Notes: generated by a model from the letters alone, not told the origin. Positions 1 through 9,794 are shown, counted from the first letter of the stretch. The stretch is 64,000 nucleotides of DNA from Sulfitobacter sp. BSw21498 (GCF_006064855.1 NZ_CP040753.1:2460001-2524000); one strand, 5' to 3'. Numbers and translations: made by a program.

Positions 1-2761
1 TGGCTGCCAATATATCATGCGCCTGCCCCCAGCTGGCAACATTAAGCGCTGCGCGTAACCGGCTCAGGACATCGGCGCTTTGGCGGCGCAATGCGATAGC
101 CTGCTGCGCGGTCGCGGTCGCGCGGCGCAAGGCATCCAGCGTCGAGGTGTCGATCATGCTATCAAACGCGCGGGCCAAAAGATGGGCCTGATCGTCAAGC
201 ACGGCGATCTCGCGCTGTGCCTCCTGCGCTGCCTCTTCCGCATCCGCTCTCCGTGCGGCCAGATCACGGCGACGGGTTTCTGCCTGACGTGCCGCCGTCA
301 CCGCTGTTTGCAATGCGGCATAGCGGATCAACGGCTGTTCTTGCGCGGTCGCGCCGCCGTCCAATGCATCCAGCCGTTCAATAAAAGCCGCACGGTCAAG
401 CTTGATGCCCGCAATCTGTCGCTGGATGCCCACCATCCGAGCGTCGACCTCACGCAGGCTGCGCAATCCGGTCAGGCCGTTCCATGTATCCACATCTGCA
501 TCAAGCGCGGGCAGATATTCAGCGACGCAGCTGCGCCAGTGGTCCAGCGCGTCGGCGAGCGCGGCTTGCGCTTTTTCAGACGCAGCCGCGCGGCGCGCCA
601 CTTCTGTGCTGGCGTGCTTCGCAGTGGCTTGCGCCAGCTTTTGCGCGTTCTTATGGGCTTGCAGCGCGGTGATCTGCGCCTTGGCCATTTGCACAACCGT
701 CCGCAAGGAGGCCTCCCCCGCGTGTAGACGGGCGGCAAGATCGTCGCGCATCTGTTCGGCCTCGCGCAAAAGCGCGGCATGGGTCTGCGCAATCGTCTCG
801 CACTTTTCTGCTGCACTTTGCGCCGTTTCAGCATCGCGCAGCCAGTCTAACAAGTCCTCAGCCGAGAGGGTTTCAGGCAAGCCGATTGACTGTAGATGCG
901 AGCTCAGCTCGGCCCTCAGATCTTGGAGCGTGGCCTCTGCCCGGTCGCGTTTTGCTGCGGCACCTGCATGGGCCTCGCGGGTCTCTATCACCCTGCGTTC
1001 CGCGTGCCGCATTTCCGCAAGCGACTGACTTTGGCTGGCACGCAGAGAGATTTGCGCGTCATCCGCCTGCATCGCGGCTTCAAAAGCCGTGGCCGAGGTC
1101 CCGTTCAACACTTCTTTATGCACCGCCCAAAGCGCATCCCGCTTCTGGCGGCCACGGGCGGCGGCATCATCGCTTACCACGTCAGGCGTTGCGGCAACGC
1201 TGCGCTGTGTTTCGGCCTCTGCAAGCCGATCGGCCGCGGCGTTTTCAGCCTGCTCGGCAGCACGCAGAGCAAGCTGCGCATCAGTAGAGGTTTGCGCCAG
1301 CGCTTGCGCCCGACGTGGGGAGACAGGGAGCACCGGCACCGCATCAAACGTTACCCCCTGCCGCGTCAAACGCCGCAGGGACGTGCCCGCCTCTTGCCCC
1401 GCCGTTGCCAGGATACGCAGGGCGTCACTATATCTACCTATTAAATCCTCGGCTTCGACCTGGAGGCACAGCCGCTCGATATCCGGATCAACAGCGGTCT
1501 CTTGCTCTGTTTCATTCAAGGCACGGGTCGCATCCTCGTGCCTGTCGCCTGCGGTTGCTGCCTCGCCCTCCGCGGTCTGCAGGTGCTTGTGCGCATCGTT
1601 CAGCTGCACACGCGCGTCCTCGAGCGTTGCGAGGGCAGGATCGGCGAGGATGAACTGCGCCAAATCACCGTCGGCGGCGAGGCCCAAGGTGCCCAGCTTG
1701 CCGCGCATATCGGCCGTATCGTGCAACAACTGGGCTTCGCGTTTCGGCAGATCGGACTGCCCAGCCTCTACCTTACTCTTCGCAAACGCGAGCGCATCCA
1801 CCTCGTCCCCTCGGGTCAGATCGGCTGCATCCACAGTTATTGCGTCATATTGCGCACGCAAGGTGCTGGCCTCGGTGGCAGAGCGTTCGAGCTTGGCGAC
1901 AAGCGCGATCCGTTTGGTCATCATTTTAATCAAGTCTTCGCCATCAAGCTCCAGCACCTCAGGATAATGCGAGATCGGAGTCAACTGAGCCTGAAGTGCC
2001 TGCCACTCTGTCGCCAACGGATGCGCTTCCAGAATGGTTTCCAGACGAATTTTCCGAAGTGAAAGCTCGGACTTGGCTCTGCGCAGACGGTCCTCTTCTG
2101 CGCGCGCGTTTGTCCGCGCCAGACGCAAATCGCGAAAGGCCAAGGCGCTGATGTCGTGCTCTTTGATCTGCTGGACCAGATCCGCATGGGCCAACTTAAG
2201 GGCCGCGAAATCGGATTTTGTGCCGCCTTTTAGATAAAGCTCGCGATTGCCCTGCTCTACCCGTCCCAGCACCTGCGACAAATCACTGATGCCCGCCGCC
2301 GCCGAAAAGAGAAGCTTGCCGATATCGCCTTCGCTTTTAGTAATCTCCTCGCCGCCGGCCTCGATGGTTTCATCGTCGAGACAAAGCAGGCTCTGGTATT
2401 CCTTTTGCGACACCCCGCGCAAGGCGGCAGACAATAGGGCATCCGGAACCGGCTGACCCGCGCCATCCACAAGGTTTCCCGACCGCTTGGGCAAACGCGC
2501 CAGCTGGTGGATCTGCCCGTCGATATCAAGGGTGCCGCTCACCCGAAGGTTCGCGCGCGGATGTTTAAAGGCATAGGGCTCGCGTGCAGCAAACCCGTAC
2601 AGCAATCTCAAATATCCCTCCATCAACGTGGTTTTGCCGGCTTCGTTTCGGCCAAAAACGATGTGGAAATCAGACCCGTCAGAGGCGCGCGCCCCAAAGT
2701 CCAGCACACGGTCGGTGAAGTGGCCGAAGCGATCAAGCGTCAGCTGTTGCAGCCGCATCAT
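1..2761 (-). CDS. AAA-family DNA repair ATPase, SbcC/YhaN-like (3' end beyond the window)
   Basis: The minus-strand frame is open from an ATG at 2761 to the window edge, about 920 codons, so the C-terminus is missing. The N-terminus carries a P-loop GRNEAGKTT about 35 residues in, preceded by a D-FGHF-type strand, as in SMC/Rad50/SbcC ATPases. The rest that is visible is rich in Ala, Glu, Arg and Gln and looks like long coiled coil; Walker B and the signature motif would lie outside the window. The start forms an ATGA overlap with the stop of the upstream phosphoesterase gene, so the two are co-translated. YhaN/SbcC-type ATPases work with such nucleases on DNA ends. The assignment to YhaN rather than true SbcC is inference from size and pairing. 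Confidence 0.82.
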   Translation of the reverse strand, partial: MMRLQQLTLDRFGHFTDRVLDFGARASDGSDFHIVFGRNEAGKTTLMEGYLRLLYGFAAREPYAFKHPRANLRVSGTLDIDGQIHQLARLPKRSGNLVDGAGQPVPDALLSAALRGVSQKEYQSLLCLDDETIEAGGEEITKSEGDIGKLLFSAAAGISDLSQVLGRVEQGNRELYLKGGTKSDFAALKLAHADLVQQIKEHDISALAFRDLRLARTNARAEEDRLRRAKSELSLRKIRLETILEAHPLATEWQALQAQLTPISHYPEVLELDGEDLIKMMTKRIALVAKLERSATEASTLRAQYDAITVDAADLTRGDEVDALAFAKSKVEAGQSDLPKREAQLLHDTADMRGKLGTLGLAADGDLAQFILADPALATLEDARVQLNDAHKHLQTAEGEAATAGDRHEDATRALNETEQETAVDPDIERLCLQVEAEDLIGRYSDALRILATAGQEAGTSLRRLTRQGVTFDAVPVLPVSPRRAQALAQTSTDAQLALRAAEQAENAAADRLAEAETQRSVAATPDVVSDDAAARGRQKRDALWAVHKEVLNGTSATAFEAAMQADDAQISLRASQSQSLAEMRHAERRVIETREAHAGAAAKRDRAEATLQDLRAELSSHLQSIGLPETLSAEDLLDWLRDAETAQSAAEKCETIAQTHAALLREAEQMRDDLAARLHAGEASLRTVVQMAKAQITALQAHKNAQKLAQATAKHASTEVARRAAASEKAQAALADALDHWRSCVAEYLPALDADVDTWNGLTGLRSLREVDARMVGIQRQIAGIKLDRAAFIERLDALDGGATAQEQPLIRYAALQTAVTAARQAETRRRDLAARRADAEEAAQEAQREIAVLDDQAHLLARAFDSMIDTSTLDALRRATATAQQAIALRRQSADVLSRLRAALNVASWGQAHDILAA

Positions 2762-3987
2762 GTCCCCGCCCCCCGCATCTGCGCCGCCATTGCCAGCACC
2801 GCGTCGTCGGTGAGCTGCTGCAACAGTGCCTCTTGTGCCTCGGCGTCGGGGGCCAAAGCGCGGCGCTGTTCTGCGGGCAAAAGCCCCAGAATTTGGCCCA
2901 ATTCCTGCCGCAAGCCGTCACGGGATGCCGGTTCTGCCGCGATCTCTGTCATCAATTGTTGCACCTCGGAAACAGCACTGTCTGCGGCGTCCTGCGATAA
3001 AGGCGTCACGTCCAGCGTCATCTTTTCGATCCAGAGCGTGCCGATGCTCTCCGCGATCTCATCCGCTTGGGCGCGCCATGCGTCTGCCAGCTGCCTGAGT
3101 TGCCACGCCAGCGATGTTTGCCCCATCAAGCGCAATCGTAAAATCGCCGCGCCCCTTCCTGCCTGCGCCTGCAGCGCCGACTGCAGTGCCGCGCGCATAT
3201 CTTCATCGGTTTCCACACCAGTCAGATCACAGTCGCACCGCCGAAACTCTACCACCGACGTTGCGACTTCGGACACCGAGATTTCTCCGCGCTCAACCGT
3301 CAAGAGGGTCGCTGATTTTGGTCCTGCCTCTCCGATATCGCGCCCTTGCGGCATGCCGGGCATGACGACCCAAGGGGTTTCACTGTGCACCGCGCGTTTA
3401 TGAATATGTCCCAACGCCCAATAATCAAACCCGGCCCCGACCAATTCCCCCACCGATACAGGCGCATACAGATCGTGCCCCTCTGCCCCGGCAAGCGAGG
3501 TGTGCATCATCGCGATGTTGACTGCGCCGGGTTCGGGCGCGGTGTATTTCGGCAGCAAGCTTTCCGGCGCATGGCGGTCGCGAAAACTGACCCCGTGAAT
3601 AAAGAGAGGATGCCCCCCCAATTGCACCTTTTCACCCCGCCCCTCGAAAACATGAACGTTGGACGGTAGATCAATCTCGCCCGCGATGGGGTTTTCCGCA
3701 TCGTGGTTGCCCTTGATATAGAACACCTGCACCCCGGCCTGCGCCAAACGGTGCATCTGCGCAGCTAGATAGGCGGCGGTTTTCGCGCTCCGCTCTTGTC
3801 CGTCGTACAGATCGCCCGAGATCAAGAAAGCCGCGACATCTTCGTCGATGCAATACTGCACCATCGTTTCAAGCGCTTGCCGGCTTGCACTGCGCACCTG
3901 CGCCGCCAAACGGTCGTCTTTCATCGCGAGACTGCGAAGCGGCGAATCCAGGTGCAGGTCGGCGGTGTGCAAAATACGAACGGTCAT
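2758..3987 (-). CDS. DNA repair exonuclease, metallophosphoesterase (SbcD/YhaO-like)
   Basis: This 409-residue protein has the calcineurin-like phosphoesterase motifs in order: TADLHLD at residues 8-14, SGDLYD, KGNHDAE and GHIHK, which bind two metal ions. The family (SbcD/Mre11/YhaO) cuts DNA ends as the nuclease half of a complex with an SMC-like ATPase. That partner is the next gene, whose ATG overlaps this stop codon by four bases. The C-terminal third is the variable capping region. ATG start at 3987; the divergent selD fusion gene begins about 150 bp away. Confidence 0.87.
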   Translation of the reverse strand: MTVRILHTADLHLDSPLRSLAMKDDRLAAQVRSASRQALETMVQYCIDEDVAAFLISGDLYDGQERSAKTAAYLAAQMHRLAQAGVQVFYIKGNHDAENPIAGEIDLPSNVHVFEGRGEKVQLGGHPLFIHGVSFRDRHAPESLLPKYTAPEPGAVNIAMMHTSLAGAEGHDLYAPVSVGELVGAGFDYWALGHIHKRAVHSETPWVVMPGMPQGRDIGEAGPKSATLLTVERGEISVSEVATSVVEFRRCDCDLTGVETDEDMRAALQSALQAQAGRGAAILRLRLMGQTSLAWQLRQLADAWRAQADEIAESIGTLWIEKMTLDVTPLSQDAADSAVSEVQQLMTEIAAEPASRDGLRQELGQILGLLPAEQRRALAPDAEAQEALLQQLTDDAVLAMAAQMRGAGT

Positions 3988-4135
3988 GGTCAGCCACCTT
4001 GATCGAGAAAACAGATACTGGTCTTGTCACGTAGTTCACATTCCGTTGCAACGGGCCTGCTGAACCTGCTTGCAGCCTTGCCGCTCAGGTCCAGCAGGCT
4101 AAGACTGTTTCAACGACGTGAAGGAAGGCCACCCC

Positions 4136-6304
4136 ATGCACCGCAGCGATATCCCCCTGACCCAAGATCTGGTCATGATCGGTGGCGGGCACGCCCACGC
4201 GCTGGTCTTGCGCAAATGGGGGATGAACCCGCTGCCCGGTGCGCGGCTGACCGTGATCAATCCGGGCCCGACAGCACCCTATACTGGCATGCTTCCCGGC
4301 CATATCGCGGGGCATTATTCACGTGAAACACTAGAGATTGATCTTGTCCGGCTATGCCGCTTTGCCGGGGCGCGGTTGATCCTGTCCCATGCGACGCAAA
4401 TCGACCGGGAGCAGCGTTTGATCCACGTCGACGGACGGACGCCCGTTGCCTATGATGTCGCCTCCTTTGATATCGGGATTACCGCCACGATGGATATCCC
4501 GGGTTTCGCTACCTTTGGGGTTGGGGCAAAGCCTCTTGCTGTTTACGCCCGCCGCTGGCGTGATTTCCTGTCCGCCGTCGAACAGGGTGACACCGCCCCC
4601 GAAGTTGCCGTGATCGGTGGCGGGGTGGCCGGTTCTGAACTCTCTCTTGCTATGGCCCACGCGCTACGCGCCAAAAACATCCAGCCGCGGGTGACCCTGC
4701 TTCATTCCGGCCCTTCGCTTTCCGGCCTTGGCAATCTTGCCCGTCAGCGCATCGAAGCAAAGCTTCGTCGCGCCGATATCGACATCTATACCGACGTCCG
4801 GGTGACAAAGGTCGCCGCAGACCACGTCGCCCTGCACGACGGGAAAAAGATCCCCTCGCGATTGACCGTGGGTGCCGCCGGTGCCGTGCCACACAGCTGG
4901 CTGAGCCAAACGGACCTACCGCTGAGCGACGGGTTCATTGAAACGACCCCTGATCTGTCGATCAGAGATGACCCCAGCGTCTTTGCCGTTGGCGACTGCG
5001 CCGCGATGCCCTTTGCGCCGCGCCCCAAAGCCGGTGTATTTGCCGTGCGCGCGGCCCCGGTTCTGTTCCACAATCTGCGCGCGGCCCTGACCAACGGTCC
5101 CCGCAAGCCCTTCAAACCACAGAAAGGTTACCTAAAGCTTATCTCCCTCGGAGAAAAATCGGCTTTGGCGGAAAAATTTGGGCTGGCGCTTTCGGGGCCG
5201 ATGCTTTGGCGCTGGAAAGACCGCATCGATCGCGCTTTTATGAAGAAACTGGACGATCTGCCGCTACCACGACCTGTCGTACTGCCTGATCTTGTCGCAA
5301 CCGGTGCACGCGAGGTGCTGGGATCGAAACCCTTGTGTGGGGGCTGTGGCGCAAAGATCGGCAACACCGTTCTAAATGACGGGCTATCGCTGCTGCAACA
5401 TCCGACCGACGATACCATTCTGTCGACCCCGGGGGATGATGCCGCTGTATTAAGACAACCCGGTGGTGGCTTTCAGGTGATCAGCACCGACCACTTGCGC
5501 GCCCTGATCCATGATCCGGCTCAAATGGCACGCATCGCTGCAATCCACGCTTTGGGCGACATCTGGGCCATGGGGGCGCAGCCGCAAGCAGCCCTGTCGA
5601 GCATCATACTCCCCCATATGTCACCGGCGCTACAGTCCAGAACGCTTGGTGAAATCACCGCGGCGGCAAACGATGTATTCTCTCGTGCTGGGGCAACGAT
5701 CGTAGGCGGACACACAACAATGGGTGCCGAAATGACCATCGGCTTTACCGTGACTGGCACCTGCACGTCGCCGCCGATCTCTTTGTCCGGCGCGCAAGCG
5801 GGCGATGTCCTTGTGCTGACCCGGCCCATTGGATCAGGCGTTTTAATGGCCGCACATATGGAGGGGTCGGCCTGTGGCGCGGATGTTGCTCAGGTCCTGG
5901 CCGAGATGACGCAGCTGCAAGATCGTCAAGCGTTTCACCTGCGTCACGCACATGCCATGACCGATGTAACCGGCTTTGGCCTTGCGGGGCATATCGCTGC
6001 AATCTGCCGGGCATCCCATCTAAGTGCTGAAATCTCAGCAGATGCGGTTCCTGCTTATGCCGGAGCGCGAACCCTGTCAGAGCGCGGCGTGCAATCGTCG
6101 CTCTTTCAACCAAATATCGAAAACGCCCCGACGCTGGGGCGGCAGGACCCGTTGTTTCACGATCCCCAAACCGCTGGCGGGCTACTGGCGGCGTTGCCCC
6201 CCGCTGACGCCGAGGCTGCCCTTTGCAATATGGTTGCCGAAGGTAAAAAGGCGTGGATCATCGGGCGTATGATCGACGGCGAAGGTGCAGTCACGATCCT
6301 ATGA
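4136..6304 (+). CDS. selD: FAD-dependent oxidoreductase fused to selenide, water dikinase (SelD)
   Basis: This is a 722-residue two-domain protein. Residues 1 to about 375 form an NADH dehydrogenase-like flavoprotein: a dinucleotide-binding GGGHAH near the N-terminus, a second GGGVAGSE near residue 160, and the FAD-binding VFAVGDCA. From about residue 390 it is selenophosphate synthetase: GGCGAKIG with the catalytic Cys and Lys, GDDAAV, a TDHLRA segment and GGHTTMGAE. SelD makes selenophosphate from selenide and ATP for selenocysteine or 2-selenouridine. The second Cys of the E. coli CGC motif is Ala here. The oxidoreductase may supply reduced selenium (inference). I chose ATG 4136 because AAGGAAGG lies 8 bp upstream; a GTG at 4118 is in frame but lacks this. 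Confidence 0.9.
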   Translation: MHRSDIPLTQDLVMIGGGHAHALVLRKWGMNPLPGARLTVINPGPTAPYTGMLPGHIAGHYSRETLEIDLVRLCRFAGARLILSHATQIDREQRLIHVDGRTPVAYDVASFDIGITATMDIPGFATFGVGAKPLAVYARRWRDFLSAVEQGDTAPEVAVIGGGVAGSELSLAMAHALRAKNIQPRVTLLHSGPSLSGLGNLARQRIEAKLRRADIDIYTDVRVTKVAADHVALHDGKKIPSRLTVGAAGAVPHSWLSQTDLPLSDGFIETTPDLSIRDDPSVFAVGDCAAMPFAPRPKAGVFAVRAAPVLFHNLRAALTNGPRKPFKPQKGYLKLISLGEKSALAEKFGLALSGPMLWRWKDRIDRAFMKKLDDLPLPRPVVLPDLVATGAREVLGSKPLCGGCGAKIGNTVLNDGLSLLQHPTDDTILSTPGDDAAVLRQPGGGFQVISTDHLRALIHDPAQMARIAAIHALGDIWAMGAQPQAALSSIILPHMSPALQSRTLGEITAAANDVFSRAGATIVGGHTTMGAEMTIGFTVTGTCTSPPISLSGAQAGDVLVLTRPIGSGVLMAAHMEGSACGADVAQVLAEMTQLQDRQAFHLRHAHAMTDVTGFGLAGHIAAICRASHLSAEISADAVPAYAGARTLSERGVQSSLFQPNIENAPTLGRQDPLFHDPQTAGGLLAALPPADAEAALCNMVAEGKKAWIIGRMIDGEGAVTIL

Positions 6305-6325
6305 ATACCGCCACCAAACACGCGG

Positions 6326-6817
6326 CTACATCGTTTCTGAACGGTGCAGGCTGGGGTCAGCTGCGATTTTGCGGCACAGTTTCAGAAAATCCTCCCGCTC
6401 GCTATCAGTGAGACTGCCCAGCATCTCGTTCTGCCGGGAAAGCACCTTGGCTTTGATTTCGGCCAACAGCTCTGTTCCTTTGGGAGTCGCATAAAGCAGC
6501 TTTGCGCGGGCATCGGCTTTCGAAACCTCTTCGCGGACAAGATCGCGATCGACAAGCAGACGCACGACGCGGCTGATCGAATTCTGGGGCCGCGGAAACA
6601 GGTGTTGGATATCCTTGCTGCGCAGACCGGGAAAGGATGTGATCGCATAAAGCGCTGACCATCCGTGCACCGGCATCTGATATTCACGCTCAATATGTCG
6701 ACTGGTGACCTGATTGTTGCTCAGCACGATATAGCTCACGGCCAGAAGGTAGCGCAGCTCGGAGCCGAACATCTGATCGAGCATTTCCGCCGCTGGATTT
6801 AAGCTTTCGTTAATCAT
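6326..6817 (-). CDS. MarR-family transcriptional regulator
   Basis: 163 residues with the MarR winged-helix layout: a dimerisation helix rich in Leu, a recognition-helix region including QHLFPRPQNSISRVV, and a wing with VSKADARAKLLYATPKGTELL. Such proteins bind palindromes as dimers and release DNA on binding a small ligand. It is divergent from a transporter-amidohydrolase operon, and a perfect palindrome lies in the shared upstream region, so it probably regulates that operon and itself (inference). It converges on the selD fusion gene with a 21-bp gap. Confidence 0.87.
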   Translation of the reverse strand: MINESLNPAAEMLDQMFGSELRYLLAVSYIVLSNNQVTSRHIEREYQMPVHGWSALYAITSFPGLRSKDIQHLFPRPQNSISRVVRLLVDRDLVREEVSKADARAKLLYATPKGTELLAEIKAKVLSRQNEMLGSLTDSEREDFLKLCRKIAADPSLHRSETM

Positions 6818-6848
6818 TAATACCCCCTGCCGGAGTTAAACGAAATTT

Positions 6849-6862
6849 TATCTTGCAAGATA
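6849..6862. promoter_or_regulatory. perfect 14-bp palindrome, probable MarR operator
   Basis: TATCTTGCAAGATA reads the same on both strands. It lies 31 bp upstream of the marR start and about 90 bp upstream of the transporter ATG. Size and symmetry fit a MarR dimer site. Binding is inference. Confidence 0.6.
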
Positions 6863-6952
6863 CATCCATATGGAACAATTGTGTCGCGCGAGCGGCCGGA
6901 CCCATGTCAGTACAGCCCCGCCGCGCCTAATCGCCACCAGAGGATTTTCGTT

Positions 6953-8143
6953 ATGCCACAGTTAATTGCCTTCTCTCTACTCGCCGCCATTCTATACATA
7001 GGCGATGTGTTGTCGACACGAACGAAGTCCTGGTTGCCGTCGGTATTCGTCTGCGCGGTCTTGTTTCTTTTGGGCTACTGGACGTTTTTTCCGGCAGATA
7101 TCGTGGCGATTGCCGGGTTCCAGACGCCGATTGTCTATCTGGCGATCTTCCTGCTGATCACAAACATGGGCACGCTTCTTTCTGTTCGCGAATTGATCGG
7201 ACAATGGAAAACTGTCGTCGTAGCGCTGTCGGGCATCGCAGGGATCGTCGTGCTGCTGTTTACCGTGGGTCTTTTGGTGCTCGATTGGGAAACGGTCGTC
7301 GTCGGTGCGCCCCCGTTGGTGGGCGGCGTCGTTTCGTCCCTCATTATGTCACAGGCCGCCGCAGAGGCCGGACTGACCAGCCTGTCGGTATTGGCCATCC
7401 TGATTTATGTGATGCAGGGCTTTGTTGGGTACCCGCTGACCGCCATCATGCTCAAGCGCGAGGGAAACCACGTGCTGCGCCGCTATAGAGAAGGCACTTG
7501 GCAGGCTCAGGCGGACCAACAAACATCCCCCGCGAACGCCGAACCGGCCCCCGCGCGCTTGTTCGCGAAACTACCAGAGGCCTATAACACCGTTTATTTC
7601 AAATTCCTTCGGCTTGGGCTGGTTGCCCTGCTTGCATGGGGCGTTTCTCAGGCTGTTGACCCGATCTTCACCATCAGCCCCTTCGTCGTTTGTCTGGTTT
7701 TTGGCGTCATTGCCACATCGGTCGGGTTCCTTGAACGTGAACCGCTCCGCGCTGCGAATGCTTTCGGGTTCACGATCCTCATTTTGATGGTGTTCATCTT
7801 TGATGGCCTGAAACGCGCCACGCCGGATATGCTTGCCGAGCTGGCGTTGCCAATGGTGGCTTTGATCGCCATCGGTATCTTGGGGATGTATGTCTTCTCC
7901 TTTATCGCGGGCAAGCTGGTCGGAATCAGCACAGCGATGGCTTTTGCATGCTCCTTGACCGCGCTTTATGGTTTTCCAGCGGACTATGTGATCACCAAAG
8001 AAGTCGTGAACGCGTTGACCGATGACGTCGAAGAACGCGAGATCCTGACGGCGCATATGCTGCCGCCAATGCTGGTCGCAGGGTTTGTCACTGTAACGAT
8101 GGTTTCCGTCGTCATGGCCGGCATCTTCGTGGGGCTGCTCTGA
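6953..8143 (+). CDS. polytopic membrane transporter, family uncertain
   Basis: A 396-residue very hydrophobic protein with about ten or more predicted membrane segments. A Gly/Ser-rich stretch near the middle (PPLVGGVVSSLIMSQ) resembles substrate-binding hairpins of GltS-like secondary carriers, but I cannot place it firmly. The next gene, overlapping by one base (TGATG), encodes an amidohydrolase of the N-carbamoyl amino acid/allantoate type, which suggests import of a ureido or related compound (inference). ATG 6953 is preferred to a GTG at 6881 because AGAGGA sits 8 bp upstream. Confidence 0.75.
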   Translation: MPQLIAFSLLAAILYIGDVLSTRTKSWLPSVFVCAVLFLLGYWTFFPADIVAIAGFQTPIVYLAIFLLITNMGTLLSVRELIGQWKTVVVALSGIAGIVVLLFTVGLLVLDWETVVVGAPPLVGGVVSSLIMSQAAAEAGLTSLSVLAILIYVMQGFVGYPLTAIMLKREGNHVLRRYREGTWQAQADQQTSPANAEPAPARLFAKLPEAYNTVYFKFLRLGLVALLAWGVSQAVDPIFTISPFVVCLVFGVIATSVGFLEREPLRAANAFGFTILILMVFIFDGLKRATPDMLAELALPMVALIAIGILGMYVFSFIAGKLVGISTAMAFACSLTALYGFPADYVITKEVVNALTDDVEEREILTAHMLPPMLVAGFVTVTMVSVVMAGIFVGLL

Positions 8144-9378
8144 TGACAAACTTTGCCAATCCAGACCGCATCCAGTCAATGATTGACGGTCTAGACGCCT
8201 TCAACGCGACACCGGGCGAAGGGACGACACGCGCGACATTCAGCCCCGAGTTCAGGCAAGCGAGTGATTATTTGCGCGCCCAGATGCAAAAGGCTGGTCT
8301 CGTCGTGCGCGAGGACGCTGTTGGCAATCTCTTTGGACGGCTGGTTGGGCGCGACCCTGCTCTCGCCCCTGTTCTTGTCGGATCTCACTTTGATTCCGTG
8401 CCCCATGGCGGCAAATTTGACGGGCCGGCGGGTGTGATCGCGGGCATTGAAACAGCCTTTCTGTTTCAAGAGCAGGGCATTACCCCCACCCGATCAATCG
8501 ATGTCATCGCCATGATCGAAGAAGAAGGGAGCCGCTTTGGAAGCGGCCTCATGGCCTCGCGGTTGCTGACAGGAAAACTGCCCACGCAGCAGCTGTCAAA
8601 GATCAAGGACGCTGCCGGCGTTAGTTTTACAGAAGCGATGCGTCGCTATGGTCTGGACCCAGAACAGCTAGACGACGTCCCATTGCCCAAAGAGGCGGTT
8701 CATGCGTTTCTTGAACTGCATATTGAACAGGGGCCGGTTCTCGAAGCGCATGGCGAAGACGTGGCGATTGTCGATCGTATTGTCTGCCTGACACAGCTGC
8801 GCGTCCGTATCTATGGGGCCGCAGGCCATGCAGGTACAACGCCGATGACAGCGCGGCGCGATGCGTTGGTCGGCGCGGTCGCGGTCTTGTCAGAGCTTCC
8901 GGGCCTTGCGAAGGATATTGGCCAGAACGCCGTGCTGACGGTCGGCAAAGTCGACGTAAAACCCGGCGGTGCCAATGTTATTCCCGACGAGGTGGAATTC
9001 ACAGTCGACATCCGCGCACCAGAGGAAGGCGTGGTACGCCAACTGGTCGCGCAAACACGCGCGGCTGTGGCGCGGGCAGAAGACACAGGGCTTAGAACCG
9101 ATGTGGTGGAAGACCTGTTCGCCCAGCCGACAATGCTCTCTTCCGAGATCCATACCCGTTTGACCAAACACGCTGATCAGCTTCAGCTCAAATCTCGCAG
9201 CATGGTCAGTGGCGCCGGGCATGATGCTATGATTATGGCGGATTATGTCCCGACAGGTCTGATTTTCGTCCCAAGCCGGAACGGTGTGTCCCATTCGCCT
9301 GACGAGTGGACGGATTATGACCAGCTGGCCCGTGGGGTTGATGTGATCTTTGCCACCATACGCGAGATGACGGCGTAA
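8143..9378 (+). CDS. Zn-dependent M20-family amidohydrolase (N-carbamoyl-L-amino acid hydrolase / allantoate amidohydrolase type)
   Basis: 411 residues with the hallmarks of the hydantoinase/carbamoylase branch of M20: GSHFDSVPHGGKFDG (metal His and Asp), IEEEGSRFGSG (catalytic and metal Glu), LELHIEQGPVLE, a dimerisation domain starting at RIYGAAGHAGTTPM, and SGAGHDAM near the C-terminus. These enzymes remove a carbamoyl or ureido group in purine, pyrimidine or hydantoin breakdown. The substrate cannot be read from sequence. It overlaps the transporter stop by one base, so both are one operon under the divergent MarR regulator (inference). Confidence 0.88.
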   Translation: MTNFANPDRIQSMIDGLDAFNATPGEGTTRATFSPEFRQASDYLRAQMQKAGLVVREDAVGNLFGRLVGRDPALAPVLVGSHFDSVPHGGKFDGPAGVIAGIETAFLFQEQGITPTRSIDVIAMIEEEGSRFGSGLMASRLLTGKLPTQQLSKIKDAAGVSFTEAMRRYGLDPEQLDDVPLPKEAVHAFLELHIEQGPVLEAHGEDVAIVDRIVCLTQLRVRIYGAAGHAGTTPMTARRDALVGAVAVLSELPGLAKDIGQNAVLTVGKVDVKPGGANVIPDEVEFTVDIRAPEEGVVRQLVAQTRAAVARAEDTGLRTDVVEDLFAQPTMLSSEIHTRLTKHADQLQLKSRSMVSGAGHDAMIMADYVPTGLIFVPSRNGVSHSPDEWTDYDQLARGVDVIFATIREMTA

Positions 9379-9789
9379 AACGTTATCCACGGGGGTAATA
9401 TGCCACCCCAAAACGTCGGAAAGAAGCCCTTTTCCTGCCGGAGACAGGAGAAGGACCCCAGATTGCCGCCGTCAGGATGGCACGCTGCGCGAACACAATT
9501 GCTCCCAGTCCGCCCTAGATAAGCCGGAGCATACTGTGATCCGGCACGCGGTGTTCGTACAGATCGGTACAGACAAGATGAACACCGGTATTGGCGCAAA
9601 AAACACGGCAGGCATCGAAAGTGCCAATGGGCCTAGGTGCCAGTTAAATCAGATATATCTTCGTGCAGTGTAAAGGTTTCGCGGGGGCAGCCCCTGACCG
9701 TTCAATCAAATGCGTTTCGTGTAACTGCTCTGATACTACTCTGCTCTTCACAGGGATGCATGAAGACTGTGCAAACATAGGCGGTATGG
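9379..9789. other. intergenic region without a recognised gene
   Basis: About 410 bp between the amidohydrolase stop and the transposon-like element. A 10-bp hairpin with one G-T pair (CCTTTTCCTG / CAGGAGAAGG, 9428-9454) could end the operon but has no T tract. A minus-strand open frame (9644-10033) crosses the element boundary and is not believed. Confidence 0.5.
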
Positions 9790-9794
9790 GTAAC
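9790..9794. repeat. candidate 5-bp target duplication, left copy
   Basis: GTAAC abuts the left terminal repeat; the right flank is GCAAC (15328-15332), one mismatch. Five bases is the usual duplication length for TniA/TnsB transposons. Confidence 0.5.

Noticed and set aside
80..2062. Several long plus-strand frames in the first 2 kb
   Set aside because: They lie opposite the open AAA ATPase frame, whose translation shows a P-loop and coiled coil; the plus frames have no family features.
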